Shown here: piece by piece, positions 45,871-56,445 of the stretch
Position numbering within the stretch: the stretch's first letter is position 1
Layout of the letters: each line of letters opens with the position of its first letter
NCBI GenBank assembly: GCA_011634665.1
Contig: WAEK01000008.1
Span: 737,501 to 801,500 of the forward strand
Length of the DNA stretch: 64,000 nt
Source of the DNA: Mortierella sp. BCC40632
Lineage: Eukaryota > Mortierellomycota > Mortierellomycetes > Mortierellales > Mortierellaceae
Direction of reading: 5' to 3'
The notes under the pieces: generated by a model
Databases searched by the model: none
Seen by the model: the letters and a program-made list of their open reading frames with translations, nothing else
Told to the model about the DNA's origin: nothing
Made by a program: the position numbers and the translations under genes

Positions 45871-48800
45871 ATGATTCCTACTCAACATTTCCGATGCCAA
45901 AGCCAATGCGTACTTCGAAGAGAAGCAACCATCGGGATAAAATTCGATAAAAAGACCAAAAAAGATGTCATCCGGTGGGAGAGTATCACTCGAGCCTTCC
46001 CTGGAGCCGTTTATGTCTTCAAAGACGACATGATGGTTGACTTTGAGTGCGATAGTGATATGGAAGAGTAAGGAACCGATAGCTCGAGCCATTAGAGCAC
46101 AGATGCCTTGAAAATCGGAGTCATCCGATAAAAATAACAAATATGGACGCAACAGTGGTGAAAAATATTTGACATCGCTAGTCTGTATTTCTGAAAATGA
46201 CTAGGTTCATTCCAAGAAGGATTGCAGCCTACCCAAACGAGGTACTTGAGGTAGTTCTGGCTGGTCAAGAACTCGGAGAGTATTCTCAGTCACAAACTGA
46301 CTTCGGTGGTACTTTGGTCGTTCGCCAAGACCCAACCCGAGGCTCGGTCGAAGCATGTAGCACAAGTGACCTTACATGCCAAGTCAGTCATCTCACTATC
46401 ATCGAACCAGGTCAACAGGATCCAGAGCTTGGCGCAATGGAGACGATTACGGAAACTAGCTTATATCCTTTAAACACTCAACACATGATTGGTGCCTTTC
46501 AGCACACTGCCAACACAGGTCTACAGGCTATTGTGGATAATCAGAGACACCAAACAAACAGAATTGTTGATATCATGGAGATCCATCATGCCGAACTCTC
46601 GGCTGAGATTGCTAGGGCAAACGCTTTACAGCGCGAGTCGAATGAGAAGCAGGATTACATCATCAAATTACAAGAAGAAATGAAAGAGATGCAACAACAG
46701 GCTCTCGATCGATTGGCCATCATACAAGGTCGAATTCAAGCGGTTCTCACTCAAAACTATGAGCTCCTCGAGTATCCAATCCCTCGACTGTTCATCATCC
46801 TCCCACGAGAGACCCGTTTCAGAGATCGGTTCAACCCATTCACCGTTCCCTTCAGACTCTACTTCCTGTGCGAGTGTGGTTCTCATACAATGAATGATTC
46901 AACATCGGTCCCTCACAAGATCCATATTGCCAGGCATGAAGGATATGATATTGACCAACCAACAGAGTTTCTCGAGAAGTACGGTTCCTACATCTTGGCT
47001 GTTCTCCAGATGATCAAGTATAGCACAGCCATGGCTACGGCTGTCGTCCCAGGTCTCGCAATAGCTGATATATCGGAACAAGTCAAGCTCGCCTCAGAGA
47101 GTATCAAACACTTCAAGGAGAACTTCAAAGACCTCGTCGACGATGCCATCTCGATCCTCCAATCCAAAATCGGGTCAACTGATCCAACTAGTGAGGCTGG
47201 AGACCAATCCGATTTCAATAGAATCGAGGCCTTGGAAGGAGCAGATCTGAGGCAATTAGAGTCATATCTTAGAATCAAGGATTCGGCCCGAGCTCTTGGA
47301 AACCTCTACCGAGTAGTGACTAACGAGGGTCATGTGAAGTGGGTCTGTTTAGACCACTACCGCGAGAACTACAAAGAGACGGCGAGGAAACAGCTTCAAG
47401 AAGTTGTCATGAGCAACGGTGGCTGGTTCAACGAAAATGAAGGGGAGATCTCTATCGAACTTAGGTCACGATTATTGGCTCGACAGTTCTATGATGCCTT
47501 GCAGAGGGCTCGAGGGATTCAAGACTTAGACATTTGCCTAGGTTGGAGCGCTACCCTGGATGATTTACGACAGTTTGAGATGACAGTAAGGGTATGCAAC
47601 ATCTCTATCCTCAAATTCAAAACAAACGTCTTTGATGGCTCTGCGATTGACGTACTCAACCGTGGTCGACGATTTGATCCGCTTATCGGCATCATGACAA
47701 ATGGGCACATCCAATCATTTGAGCTTGTGCAATGCCAAGATTTTTTCAAAAAGATTAGTCGACTCCCTCAAAGAGGCAAAACTTCTAGTCTTCAGAGCCT
47801 AAACCTAGAGCTCTGTGATGTTCGCACACCCAAGGACGTTATCAATCTATTAGATGCTCTGCCGAGTGTCAAGCATATCCGGATTTGGGAATCAGGTGTG
47901 GGTGTCACCCTTTCCAGGACGGAAGGTTCACCAAACCCTGCAGGAGACAGAGTTTTCGACAACCCTCCACTATCCAACCAATTCAAGTCGAACAGCTTGA
48001 TGCAAAACTTTGATGAGTGGTCCAATATGAACATTGTTCACTTTGAGGCCGGATCAGACATTATCTCTGAGTATGGATTGCACCGTATTCTCTCAAGAAA
48101 TCCCCAACTGGAGACTCTGACCGTTGACATTAATGGCCAGCTCAACAATCCGGCTTTTGTAAAAGAGGCCATTCGTACTATTCAACAGTTCCGTCGTCCG
48201 CTCTTTCAATTAACTCTGGATAGCAGATCATTGTTCGGTTTGACAGCTTCATTCAGCTTTAGTCATGATCGTATTATATTGGGAACACTACAGGAGCTCG
48301 AGTTCGGAACTATTGAACTCAACAGCAACTCTATCGCTGAAATCAAAGTCAGGATCGAGAGGGATAAACTCGCTTGGAAATTTTACGGGACCCAGGATAC
48401 GTATTATGATAGCGCCAGCATTTTGCCAATGATCGTCGAAACATTCCCGAGATTACAAGTGCAGGAAATACACTGCAATGCCCTTGATACCCCTTTTTCC
48501 AATGCTTCTCTACATGAGATTTTGGCCGTCTCGAAAAGTTCATTGACAAAGCTTTTTCTCGTTAGCAACGGTCTAGACTGGACTTCAAGTTTGAAGGACA
48601 TTGAATTGCGAAACGGGTCTTTCCCGAATCTCTCCTACTTCACCTACCACCTCAAGGATACCACCAATTCTAGTTCGAACACTTTGCTGGGTTCGGGTAA
48701 GGATGGTGTTGAAAAACTGATCGATTGGATCGCCGGGTTCTTTCCCCTCAACTCCTATCATCAGGCTTGCCGACAAAGGATGTGTATTGAGTTGAAAAAC

Positions 48801-48932
48801 ATCGATATGAGAACCGGACTTTGGGATCGTTTATTAACCTCGATTGACTTGCAATCGATCCATGAACTCCGACTGCCTGGCTGCTCACTCTCTGAGAAAG
48901 CGCTTTCAGTTCTTAGAATGGCCAACCAATAA
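45871..48932 (+). CDS. Array copy 7: same family, shortened C-terminus
   Basis: Exons 45871-46067 and 46205-48932 give 974 aa (junction GA|G). The header is FRCQSQCVLRREATIGIKFD. The coiled coil is the short form (KEMQQQALDRLAIIQGRIQ). The core has NYELLEYPIPRLFIILPRE, FRLYFLCECGSHTMNDS, MIKYSTAMATAVVPGLAIAD and WVCLDHYRENYKETARKQL. The LRR-like tail ends at LSEKALSVLRMANQ, so the closing segment present in copies 1-6 (D-L-x-L-C...ISPERK...SNVRIK, about 35 residues) is missing. The gene may be a slightly truncated functional member or early in decay; all other exons are open. Confidence 0.75.
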
Positions 48933-50246
48933 ATACCTATGCCACTAGAGCAGATCTTTTCACTCGATTGGACTCTTCTGATTTTTTTTTCAGGGACTAT
49001 CACATCAACAGGTATGTCTTTTTGGAAATGATATGGAAAGAGGTACAAATGGAGGGCCAGAGTGTTGTATTTTCTAGGGCTTGAATGTTGACCGAACCGA
49101 GAGAGGCCTTCCATCCGACTCCTGCATGGAAAGGGCGACATGCATGGTGGCAAAATATACTGTATTTCCTGACAGCATGGAAATAAAGTATACGAGTCAA
49201 TTTCAGGCAAGCAAAGAGACCATCTTTCAATCGTCCACACCAGCACCCCAATTTGGCACACCTCTGGACACCTCTCCACCCATTGCTTGGTTAACCTTCG
49301 GGCCCACACAGATACCTCATCGTAATTGAAATTTGCGCTTTACTTTCCACTGGTGAAGAGGAATGGGCTGAGAATTTCTTTTTCAGACTTAGCAGAGATA
49401 TGTTGGACGTTTGTTGACGCTTAATTGATGTCAAAGTCCGATCTCTGCACTCCTTGCGGCCCGATCGGCGGGGGAGATGTCAACCAGGTGTACTGCGGCC
49501 CGATTGGCGGGTGCATTAAGGTGCAGTATCAAGTCGCCTAGTTCTGCAGCGCGAATGGCGGGAATCTAGTGCGCCTCAGCTCCATTCCTCTTCAATTGTC
49601 TCTTTCCGTTTTGAATTTGCATTGTGAATGAAGGCGATTTCGTGGCCAACATCGCCCATTAATTCCCCTTTTCCTCTAGAACTTCATGGGTATTGAACCT
49701 CTGTACAGCGGATCCGACACCTTCGAGTGTCTCAGAAACCTGGACGCTCATCCATTCTTCATCAGCAACAGCGTCTCCAGTTGGACAGTATAGGCATTTC
49801 TGGGCCAGTATCCATCGGACATCGAACTATACTCCAGCAGTCCCTTATCCATTGAATCGTACCGAAGCGTTCCCCGGTCAGTACTGTACAGTTGAGTTCC
49901 TGGCGTCGTTTGAGGGCTCAACACACGTTAGTGTAATTCAGGCCCAATCTTGGACATACCAAAACACGATTCTCATCAAAGAGAACTACCTGGATGACTT
50001 GCAGCGTGATATCATGGTAGGGCAGGAGACAAGACTAGGCACTTCCTACTTCAGCGCTTTCCGCTCTAGCGCGGAGGCACCTTCAGCAAAGCAAATGAAG
50101 AGACTACTAGAAACTCTGGTCAGAGTAAGGTTGATAACAGCAGTATTGGTAGGTGTCTTTACTTTGCCCCGATCACAAAGCCGTGGCTACTTATACATTA
50201 TGTTAATATATTTGCCGGTCTTCATATGACTCAATAAGAGACGCCA
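48933..50246. other. Boundary between the array and the decay zone
   Basis: Three degenerate direct repeats at 49455-49562. A 178-aa open frame at 49693-50229 has no recognised features, and its second half may be chance. No gene is called with confidence. Confidence 0.4.
49455..49562 (+). repeat. Three short direct repeats around TGCGGCCCGATYGGCGGG
   Basis: 18-bp units at 49455-49472 (TGCGGCCCGATCGGCGGG), 49494-49511 (one change) and 49545-49562 (TGCAGCGCGAATGGCGGG), spaced 39 and 51 bp apart. They are GC-rich islands in AT-rich DNA. A binding-site cluster or a transposon-end remnant are both possible. Confidence 0.7.
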
Positions 50247-52008
50247 ATGTCGTCAACATCAACTTCAATCAAGAAACGCAGGAAGCATCTTTGCGCCACA
50301 GAAGAACCATGGCACAGTCTAACCGTCACGTTGATGGATATGCTGCCTGAACATGCTCTATATGACCATGCCGTTGATTTGCTGAAAGAATATCAAACCC
50401 AGGGTGCCCAAGAAAAAGACATTATCCTTCTCAAGGATGCTCAGTAGGTCAAAGGTCTCTTTACGTTGGCGCTGAGGCACATTATGACTTGTTGACGTAT
50501 TAATGAGCATTCATTTAGGGTGGCCATGTCATATGTCCTGAACACCATGTCAGAGAGAGCCTTCCAGCACTTCGAGGAGCGACATGAGGAAGATCTGGTG
50601 GAGACAGCCAAATCTTTCAGTGTCATTCAGGGATTCGAGGAGCACGATTGCACCGCGGCCACACAAAAGTATAGTTCCATTCTTGCAGAAAAAGGCCTGG
50701 AGACTATCTCAGGAATACAAGGATCAATTGGATCTGGAGAAGCTGCCAGCAAACGCCGAGCTGGAGGACAGAGTGTTGCAAATCTTACTCCTGCTGTAAG
50801 CGCTGAGTGTTTAGTCAGTATTGCTGACGAATATGCATGCCTGTTACTTATGATGTGAAATCCCGTTTCTCTATTAGCTGTCAATTCATTATGCGACCTC
50901 CGTTCGGCAATGTCGCACCATCAGAAAATGACTGTTTGCAGCTATGGACGTCGATGTTTTCTATGATGGTGAACAAGGTGATACTCCACACGTAAGTTAA
51001 AACTCTACGATTGTAGGTGTGCCGTTACGTATGAGATCTGAACACTGCTCTAAGCAATGACTGGCTTTTAATTTACTATCGGAGAGAAGGCGTTGGAGGC
51101 CTCAAAGATCATGCGGCAACTACAGGCGGCTGAGTTCAGTGAAGTGAGCGATTGGGGACGAAAAGTTGACTGTATCTTCATGTTTGAGGGTTTGGAGATC
51201 TCGAACATTGAGTTTAAGCGACCGAGTTGCACGGAGCGGGAGCTTGTTCTCCAGAATCGTAAGAACATCAGGCTAGTGCTATGCATCCAAGAAGCACATG
51301 TTGCATTTGGTGTTGAGGATGCTTCAGTCATGATGGCCGATGTCGCAGGTAAATGAACCCCTCGCAACTTCGTTGTCTTCTGTTGCGAGACCATGACACT
51401 GAGTCCCATGCCTATATCCACTCCATCTAGGATTCATTGGAATGTTTTATCAAATTTAGTCGATGGGTGACATTGCGATTGCTGGTGAGACGATCTTGAC
51501 TATGGACAGTGTTTCTCAAAAGTCAGATGTTATCCGATCCGACTTTTTTTTTTTTTTTTTCCTGTGATATCTCCGTCCAAAAAAAATATCGGATCGGATA
51601 TCATCCGACTTTTAAGAAACACACTGTCTATGGTCCATTTACCTCGAAGCGTCGGCTTAAAGTCGTTTCTGAAAGACAGCTCGCTTGCCATCATGTGGAA
51701 CTTTGTTGTGAGTACCGTCAATTTGCTTTCGCTTGTATTTGTTTGGTTAATATCAAGTCTAACAATCCCTATCCACTCTTGTTCTCTATGGCTTACTTGG
51801 AAAAGTAGGGTCAAAAGGTGTTGGAGGCGAAGGAGTGTCACGATGTCACATAAGAGAAGGCCAGGCTGGCGAAGGTTGTGGCTATATCAAATGGTTCAGC
51901 TCGCTCAGCCCCCGAGAAAAAATTCCAGAATAGCGTGATACTCACACTTTCGAGAAAGAGAACCTGGTCGCCGCCAATTAAGGAGATACTGAAGAGGAAG
52001 CAGCTTTA
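50247..52008 (+). pseudogene. Decayed multi-exon gene (WGRKVDCIFMFEG-type protein), disrupted by a MITE
   Basis: Pieces read in order: 50247-50442 (MSSTSTSIKKRRKHL...ILLKD), 50519 onward (MSYVLNTMSERAFQHFEER...ILAEK), a +1 frameshift near 50690-50697 into AWRLSQEYKDQLDLEKL, an exon at about 50879-50992 (CQFIMRPPFGNVAPSEND), then WGRKVDCIFMFEGLEISNIE and QEAHVAFGVEDASVMMADVAG (to 51349), FIGMFYQI, then an in-frame TAG (51461-51463). SMGDIAIAG and VHLPRSVGLKSFLKDSSLAIMWNFV are split by the 122-bp element at 51506-51627. A second in-frame stop (TAA, about 51855) lies in the last exon. The acceptor before EKALEASKIMRQL lacks AG. I recall similar intact proteins in Mortierella-type genomes, sometimes beside CRN-like effectors, but cannot verify it. 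Function unknown; the ...IEFKRP... stretch could belong to a nuclease-like fold, which is speculation. Confidence 0.65.
51506..51627. mobile_element. 122-bp MITE with 6-bp target-site duplication CTATGG
   Basis: The left end is ACAGTGTTTCTCAAAAGTC. The right end, reverse-complemented, is ACAGTGTGTTTCTTAAAAGTC, and both continue into (G)GATG...ATCCGATCCGA, so nearly the whole element folds back on itself around a T16 and A8 centre. CTATGG flanks both ends (51500-51505 and 51628-51633). Removing the element plus one CTATGG restores the reading frame through ...ETILTMVHLPRS. The terminal motif resembles hAT-type ends (CAGTGNTTCTCAAA), though hAT duplications are usually 8 bp. Confidence 0.85.
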
Positions 52009-52148
52009 AATATCATTCACACTTCATACAAAAATATACAATCTCCGTCGTGGTCGAACTAGTGGCCGCTGATGTGTGTGATCTTCTATCTTCTTTTTTC
52101 TCGTTCATCAGGAACATATCTGATAGCGCAAAAAAGAGTTCAACGATG

Positions 52149-52790
52149 AACGACGCCACTGGCCAATCCTCCCCCATTATCACTCGACCGATGAGCTACA
52201 TGACCTAATCGCCCAACTTCAACAGAAAGTCGCTCAGCTTGAGCGGAATTAGTTTCCTTATGCGGACCCTACTCCGCACGCCCAAACACTCCGTCCTCAC
52301 GACGACTGCAAAGAACACTGCCTACGAGCTTTTGACAGCTCCGAAGTATTCTACAAACGAAAGACTGACTCAGCAGCCACTATAGCTACGGCCACAACCA
52401 AAATCAGCAAACGTTTGCGAGGATACCCTCAAAACCCCAACATGGTCTACACTGCTCCTCCTGCGTTACAACGCTGGGACACCACCAAGACCAAGGAGAA
52501 GCAACTGGATCAACAACTGGCTCAGCTCCAGTCCCACATCGCACTCCTTACTAAACCAGTCAACTTCCAAGCTGTGGCAACCTTGGAAAGTTTTTTGGAC
52601 AGCTGGTTCAAAGATGACAATGGGCACGTCAACTCTCAGCTACGAGGTTTTGCGACAGAACAAACCATATCAGCACAATGTTCTCATGGCCAAGATGATG
52701 GATGCCATGAAAAAGTAGCAAGCCAAAAGTACTGTGACTGTAGTACAGCTCTGTCGCTTTTCAAGAGCTTTTAGGCGAGAAAAAAAAATC
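52149..52790 (+). pseudogene. Gag-like or coiled-coil coding remnant
   Basis: Reads ELHDLIAQLQQKVAQLERN, then an in-frame TAG, FPYADPTPHAQTLRPHDDCK, and later an open stretch ISKRLRGYPQNPNMVYTAPP, KEKQLDQQLAQLQSHIALLT and FLDSWFKDDNGHVNSQL, after which the frame shifts to VLRQNKPYQHNVLMAKMMDA. The coiled-coil start and composition suggest the capsid-type protein of a retroelement or a lost host gene. No reverse transcriptase or integrase sequence is nearby. One nonsense and one frameshift indicate it is dead. Confidence 0.4.
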
Positions 52791-52972
52791 TCATATTAGA
52801 AGCACACTATATTTGTGCGACCATTTTTGGTCATGCCTGGAGCAACCGATGGCTTTACCATCGGATCAAATGATGTGTTTATACACGAAAAGAGTTTCAA
52901 CAGGTACTATTGCACATTTTTATTAGGCAGACTTGCAAGAAAACTGCTGACTATTTCATGGTGATTGCTAAG

Positions 52973-54847
52973 CTACTGAATTTTAATTTCGGCTTTTGGC
53001 CAGTGTTTTTTCATCCACCTCCTCTCCTGCTCTCCGAGATAAGGCACCTCCGTCATGCCAACATATTTCAGTCGCTTAAGTGTCTTCAGTCGATCGAGAC
53101 CTTCTTTCAGATTAAAGAAAAGCGCCCTGTTTAAAAACTGTACCTCAGTTTCCATATCGGAGTATATTTGCTCATCATAGGGTGGGTTCGTAAAGCCAAT
53201 AGCCCCACTACGTCCCGGACGCCTCAAATCCATGACCTCCATATCAGTCAATGTTGCAAGCCGCGAGTAGATTAGATCCCGAGCTGTAAGTTGGTTCTTT
53301 GCTTGCTGGCGCCACTCAACACTATCGTCGCCTTCTTCATCGAATGGAGTCCCATTGTAAATATCGAAAATTAGACAATTGCGTGGTAATGTTGGAGAAT
53401 TCATATCAAAGAAGAGCTCAAGTCGTTTGAGTTTGGTACATGCCCATGGCCGTTCATCCCTGTACACATCTTCACCGAGAACACTATTGGCCATGAAGAC
53501 TTCTAGTACAGGACATCCAGTCAGCAGATCCAGAATCATCGTGCTCGACACTTGGTTGCAATCCACAAGGCTCAGTTCGCGAATCGTGAGATGATGCCCC
53601 ATTGCCCAGAAGGCACCAAACGCGAGAGATCCAAACTCACTGCCAGGTACCCACAGTTTTTCGAGGGACCTCTGAGGGGTCTGACCGCAAGGCTGAAGTT
53701 CAGTTTCATAGACGTGCTGATTCTCCTGTACTGGAGTCATAGGCTTTCGCCCAAGAATCCATTCGAAATGTCGGTCCTCTATACCTATTTGCCTACCAGA
53801 AATGACCAATTCCTCTATTCGTTCCCAGAACGCCTTGTTTTGATTCACAGCAGCCTGCTCCCCATGATCGTGAGTTCTGCAAGCATGTGCGAGATTGACT
53901 GGAAACTTTTGGCCTGGTGCACTTCCCCACTTTAACCTACGAAGATCCGAGCATGGCGCCATGAACCAAGCCCAAAGGGCGCCCGAGTTGAAATCAAAGA
54001 CTTGATAAAGATGTAGTTCTCGAAGGAATGGGTACTCGACAAGTGGATTGTCCGGTGAGAGATGAAATCCTGTCTGTGCTGGAGTATTGAGATCCAATAG
54101 CTGGTACAAGAGTGATCTTGTTTCTAGACGTTTCTCCACAGGTAAATCAAAAAACCGGCTGCAGAGAATCTTGATCATCCTTAATGTAAGAGACTCTAGC
54201 CTCTGACACAGAGACATGATCGACTCTACATTCTGAGTCTCTGACAGGGGAGTACTCTCGAGTACAAGATGGCGAAGGTCAGCATAGCCTGGCAAGGAAA
54301 GTCCTGAGGGTGGAGAATGGTAAATGTTATCCAATGAGAGAGATGTGTCGCTACCAGACTGGTCCTGGTCTTCTCCTACAGCCCGACTGGGATCAAGGAT
54401 CTGACTGACCGTCTCTGTCGGAACCAAGTCTAGATCAGCGAACTTTAGTGACCGGAGAGTATGCCGGTTGTTGACAGCCAAGGCAACAATATCTGGCCAG
54501 TAATTGACATGCCGATCCCGAATCATGAACGGACCGATACCAAACACGTTATCGATCATAATGGAGGCCAACTGGTCCCGAAGGTTGTCTCGCAAGAATC
54601 GACAAAGTTCCTGAGGAATGGTTCTGCTGAGGCAAAGAGATCGAATATGCTTGGACTGACGAGTTAAGACGGGGACTTGAACAGAGTTCTTGCCAAAGAT
54701 GGTGACATGACTCCAAAGCAGAGGCTGTAGAACCTCATTCCATGAAGAGTTAACGCACGCGCACTCAAGACGATCTCTGTGCGGGAGGAATGAGGCGATC
54801 CTGGCAATGATTTCGGGAATGTGCAAAGCAATGGCAGTAGTACTCAT
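52973..54847 (-). CDS. F-box protein with LRR-like C-terminal region
   Basis: Intronless 624 aa. Residues about 8-50 (IPEIIARIASFLPHRDRLECACVNSSWNEVLQPLLW) form a canonical F-box: I/LPEI, then the L..C..V...W core. This is the Skp1-binding module of SCF ubiquitin ligases. The rest shows irregular leucine-rich units (HTLRSLKFADLDLVPTE, LRHLVLESTPLSE, LESLTLRMIKIL, LRELHLYQVFDF, IRELSLVDCNQVS), typical of expanded fungal F-box/LRR substrate adaptors. The substrate is unknown. The start is the only Met before the F-box. About 215 bp separates it from the upstream methyltransferase gene on the same strand. An N-terminal F-box distinguishes it from the array family, which lacks one. Confidence 0.85.
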   Translation of the reverse strand: MSTTAIALHIPEIIARIASFLPHRDRLECACVNSSWNEVLQPLLWSHVTIFGKNSVQVPVLTRQSKHIRSLCLSRTIPQELCRFLRDNLRDQLASIMIDNVFGIGPFMIRDRHVNYWPDIVALAVNNRHTLRSLKFADLDLVPTETVSQILDPSRAVGEDQDQSGSDTSLSLDNIYHSPPSGLSLPGYADLRHLVLESTPLSETQNVESIMSLCQRLESLTLRMIKILCSRFFDLPVEKRLETRSLLYQLLDLNTPAQTGFHLSPDNPLVEYPFLRELHLYQVFDFNSGALWAWFMAPCSDLRRLKWGSAPGQKFPVNLAHACRTHDHGEQAAVNQNKAFWERIEELVISGRQIGIEDRHFEWILGRKPMTPVQENQHVYETELQPCGQTPQRSLEKLWVPGSEFGSLAFGAFWAMGHHLTIRELSLVDCNQVSSTMILDLLTGCPVLEVFMANSVLGEDVYRDERPWACTKLKRLELFFDMNSPTLPRNCLIFDIYNGTPFDEEGDDSVEWRQQAKNQLTARDLIYSRLATLTDMEVMDLRRPGRSGAIGFTNPPYDEQIYSDMETEVQFLNRALFFNLKEGLDRLKTLKRLKYVGMTEVPYLGEQERRWMKKHWPKAEIKIQ

Positions 54848-55062
54848 GGCGATTCAATTCAATGCAGAAGAATGAAGAATCAAGTGTGTGGAAGTACCAT
54901 GAGAATTTTACTGGCGATTTGGAGGTGCCCACAGACCTCGACTGGGCACAGGCCTACTGTTTGAGGCTAATCAAACGCCCACCTCTCTTTCTCTCATATT
55001 CATTGCTCGGCACTCTATATTACATAATACGCTGCGGTTGTTTTTTTTTTTTGTCTTTTCCT

Positions 55063-56445
55063 TTATTTGGCCTTTCTCTTCCAAGGTGGAAACAGACTGC
55101 CTGCTCGACCTCGTTTACATATCCAGAGCAAATGGACACTACTCAGTGTGCCGCCATCGCCTAAATGATGATCCGACTGTCTATTGACAGAAGAAAGCGA
55201 GTGAAGCTCAGTTGGATCCATGTCTGTTAAAGACAACCCGCTAGCCCGCTCGTCTCCCTTACTGACAGGTTGACTAAATTCATCGTCATCTGTATCTGAA
55301 CCTGAGGAATAATCAACCAGAGGCTTTCGTTTTTCTCCTGGTTGACCGAAAGCAGGCCTTTTTGCTGTCAACTCTGTAATCCTCCTTGAGCAGCCCTGCC
55401 CATAACTGTCCAAGGTAGCATCTAAATCTTGGCTATTCTCCAGTTGGTCCTTCTCGAGAGACTCGGTTCCCATAGTTTCCAACTGACCTTTGTTACTCAG
55501 GGCTTCCCCTGCTGACACGTACTTTGACATATCAAAGCCAAAGTCATCCCACTCTATCAACCTAGCCTCAAGGTCCCACTTTTGCAATAGATGATCAATA
55601 TTGCGCTTCGCACTTCTGTCCTGGTAGGTGGTTAAGAATACACAGCCAGGATTATGCCGGTTGATAATATACGATACCGTAGCCAGTAATGAATCAAAAT
55701 CTAGTAAGGTTGGAGTGATTCACGATTAAAACTCGTCTAGTATTAAGGGACAAAAGCTCTGGAGACAATCCGATACAGCAAATCTAACCTTTTGGATCAT
55801 AAAAAGTATCACTGCCAAGGATAACGTCAATCTTTCTTGGGTCACCAGTCCCACAGGCGCCAAGCCTTGGTAGATCCTTTAGTAGCTGTTGTATTCCACC
55901 GTCAGAGCACTGATCATTTGAAAATGAAAAATCGCCCCATCCGAGACCCCGTATCATAATAGGAGCTCCACGGTTCTTGGGATACAATGAAGACACTCCG
56001 TTCTGCCTCAAGGCCTCTCTTATGTTCTCAAGGATCTGAGAGACATCTGGTCTATCCGTGGCTATTAGAAACACATCTGTCTGGGTGATTGGAGCCATGG
56101 CTTTGGCTAGTAAAAGAGTAGGGAGTGCTGTCCCAGCACCCAGCTCAAGTATAGTTCTGGATGAGAGAGTGGGACTAATGAACATGTCAAGCCGACGATA
56201 GACATATTCTGCAAGCACAAGTGCAGCTGGCCAGATATAGAGACCATAGTCTGGATCTAGTAACTGAGTGGCAGCACAAGGCTGTTAACTGTTCTCGTCC
56301 TGATTGTGAAAAAAAAAAAAAAAAAAAAGAATTGGCCTCTAGGAATAGTCCTCACCTCGAGCACTCTCACGGAGATGGATTCTCGGCCGGGTTCATCGAA
56401 ATAAAATGTCTTGAATGTCCGATGCAGTTGAGGATGATTATCCAT
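55063..56445 (-). CDS. METTL23-like seven-beta-strand methyltransferase with acidic C-terminal extension (three exons)
   Basis: Minus-strand exons 56445-56356, 56263-55789 and 55700-55063 give 400 aa. The N-terminus MDNHPQLHRTFKTFYFDEPG leads to VRVLELLDPDYGLYIWPAALVLAEYV, which parallels VPEVLDPQYGMYVWPCAVVLA of human METTL23. SAM-binding motif I is ILELGAGTALPTLLLAKAM, with the acidic post-strand residue in ATDRPD. IDVILGSDTFYDPKDFDSLL corresponds to the family DIILASDVFFEP motif. LTTYQDRSAKRNIDHLLQKWDL matches the Y-Q-x-R-S motif. After about residue 250 comes an extension rich in Ser/Asp/Glu (DYSSGSDTDDDEFSQ) not found in the human protein. METTL23 methylates a histone arginine in mammals; the substrate here is unknown. 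An earlier in-frame Met at 56727 exists, but the residues between look non-conserved. It is divergent with TBCC. Confidence 0.75.

Noticed and set aside
11524..48932. Calling the array NLR genes
   Set aside because: No P-loop, Walker B or other NTPase motif was seen between header and LRR-like tail, so only an analogy is justified.
49693..50229. 178-aa open frame
   Set aside because: No recognised domain, uncertain relation to the adjacent pseudogene, and its last third looks like intergenic sequence.
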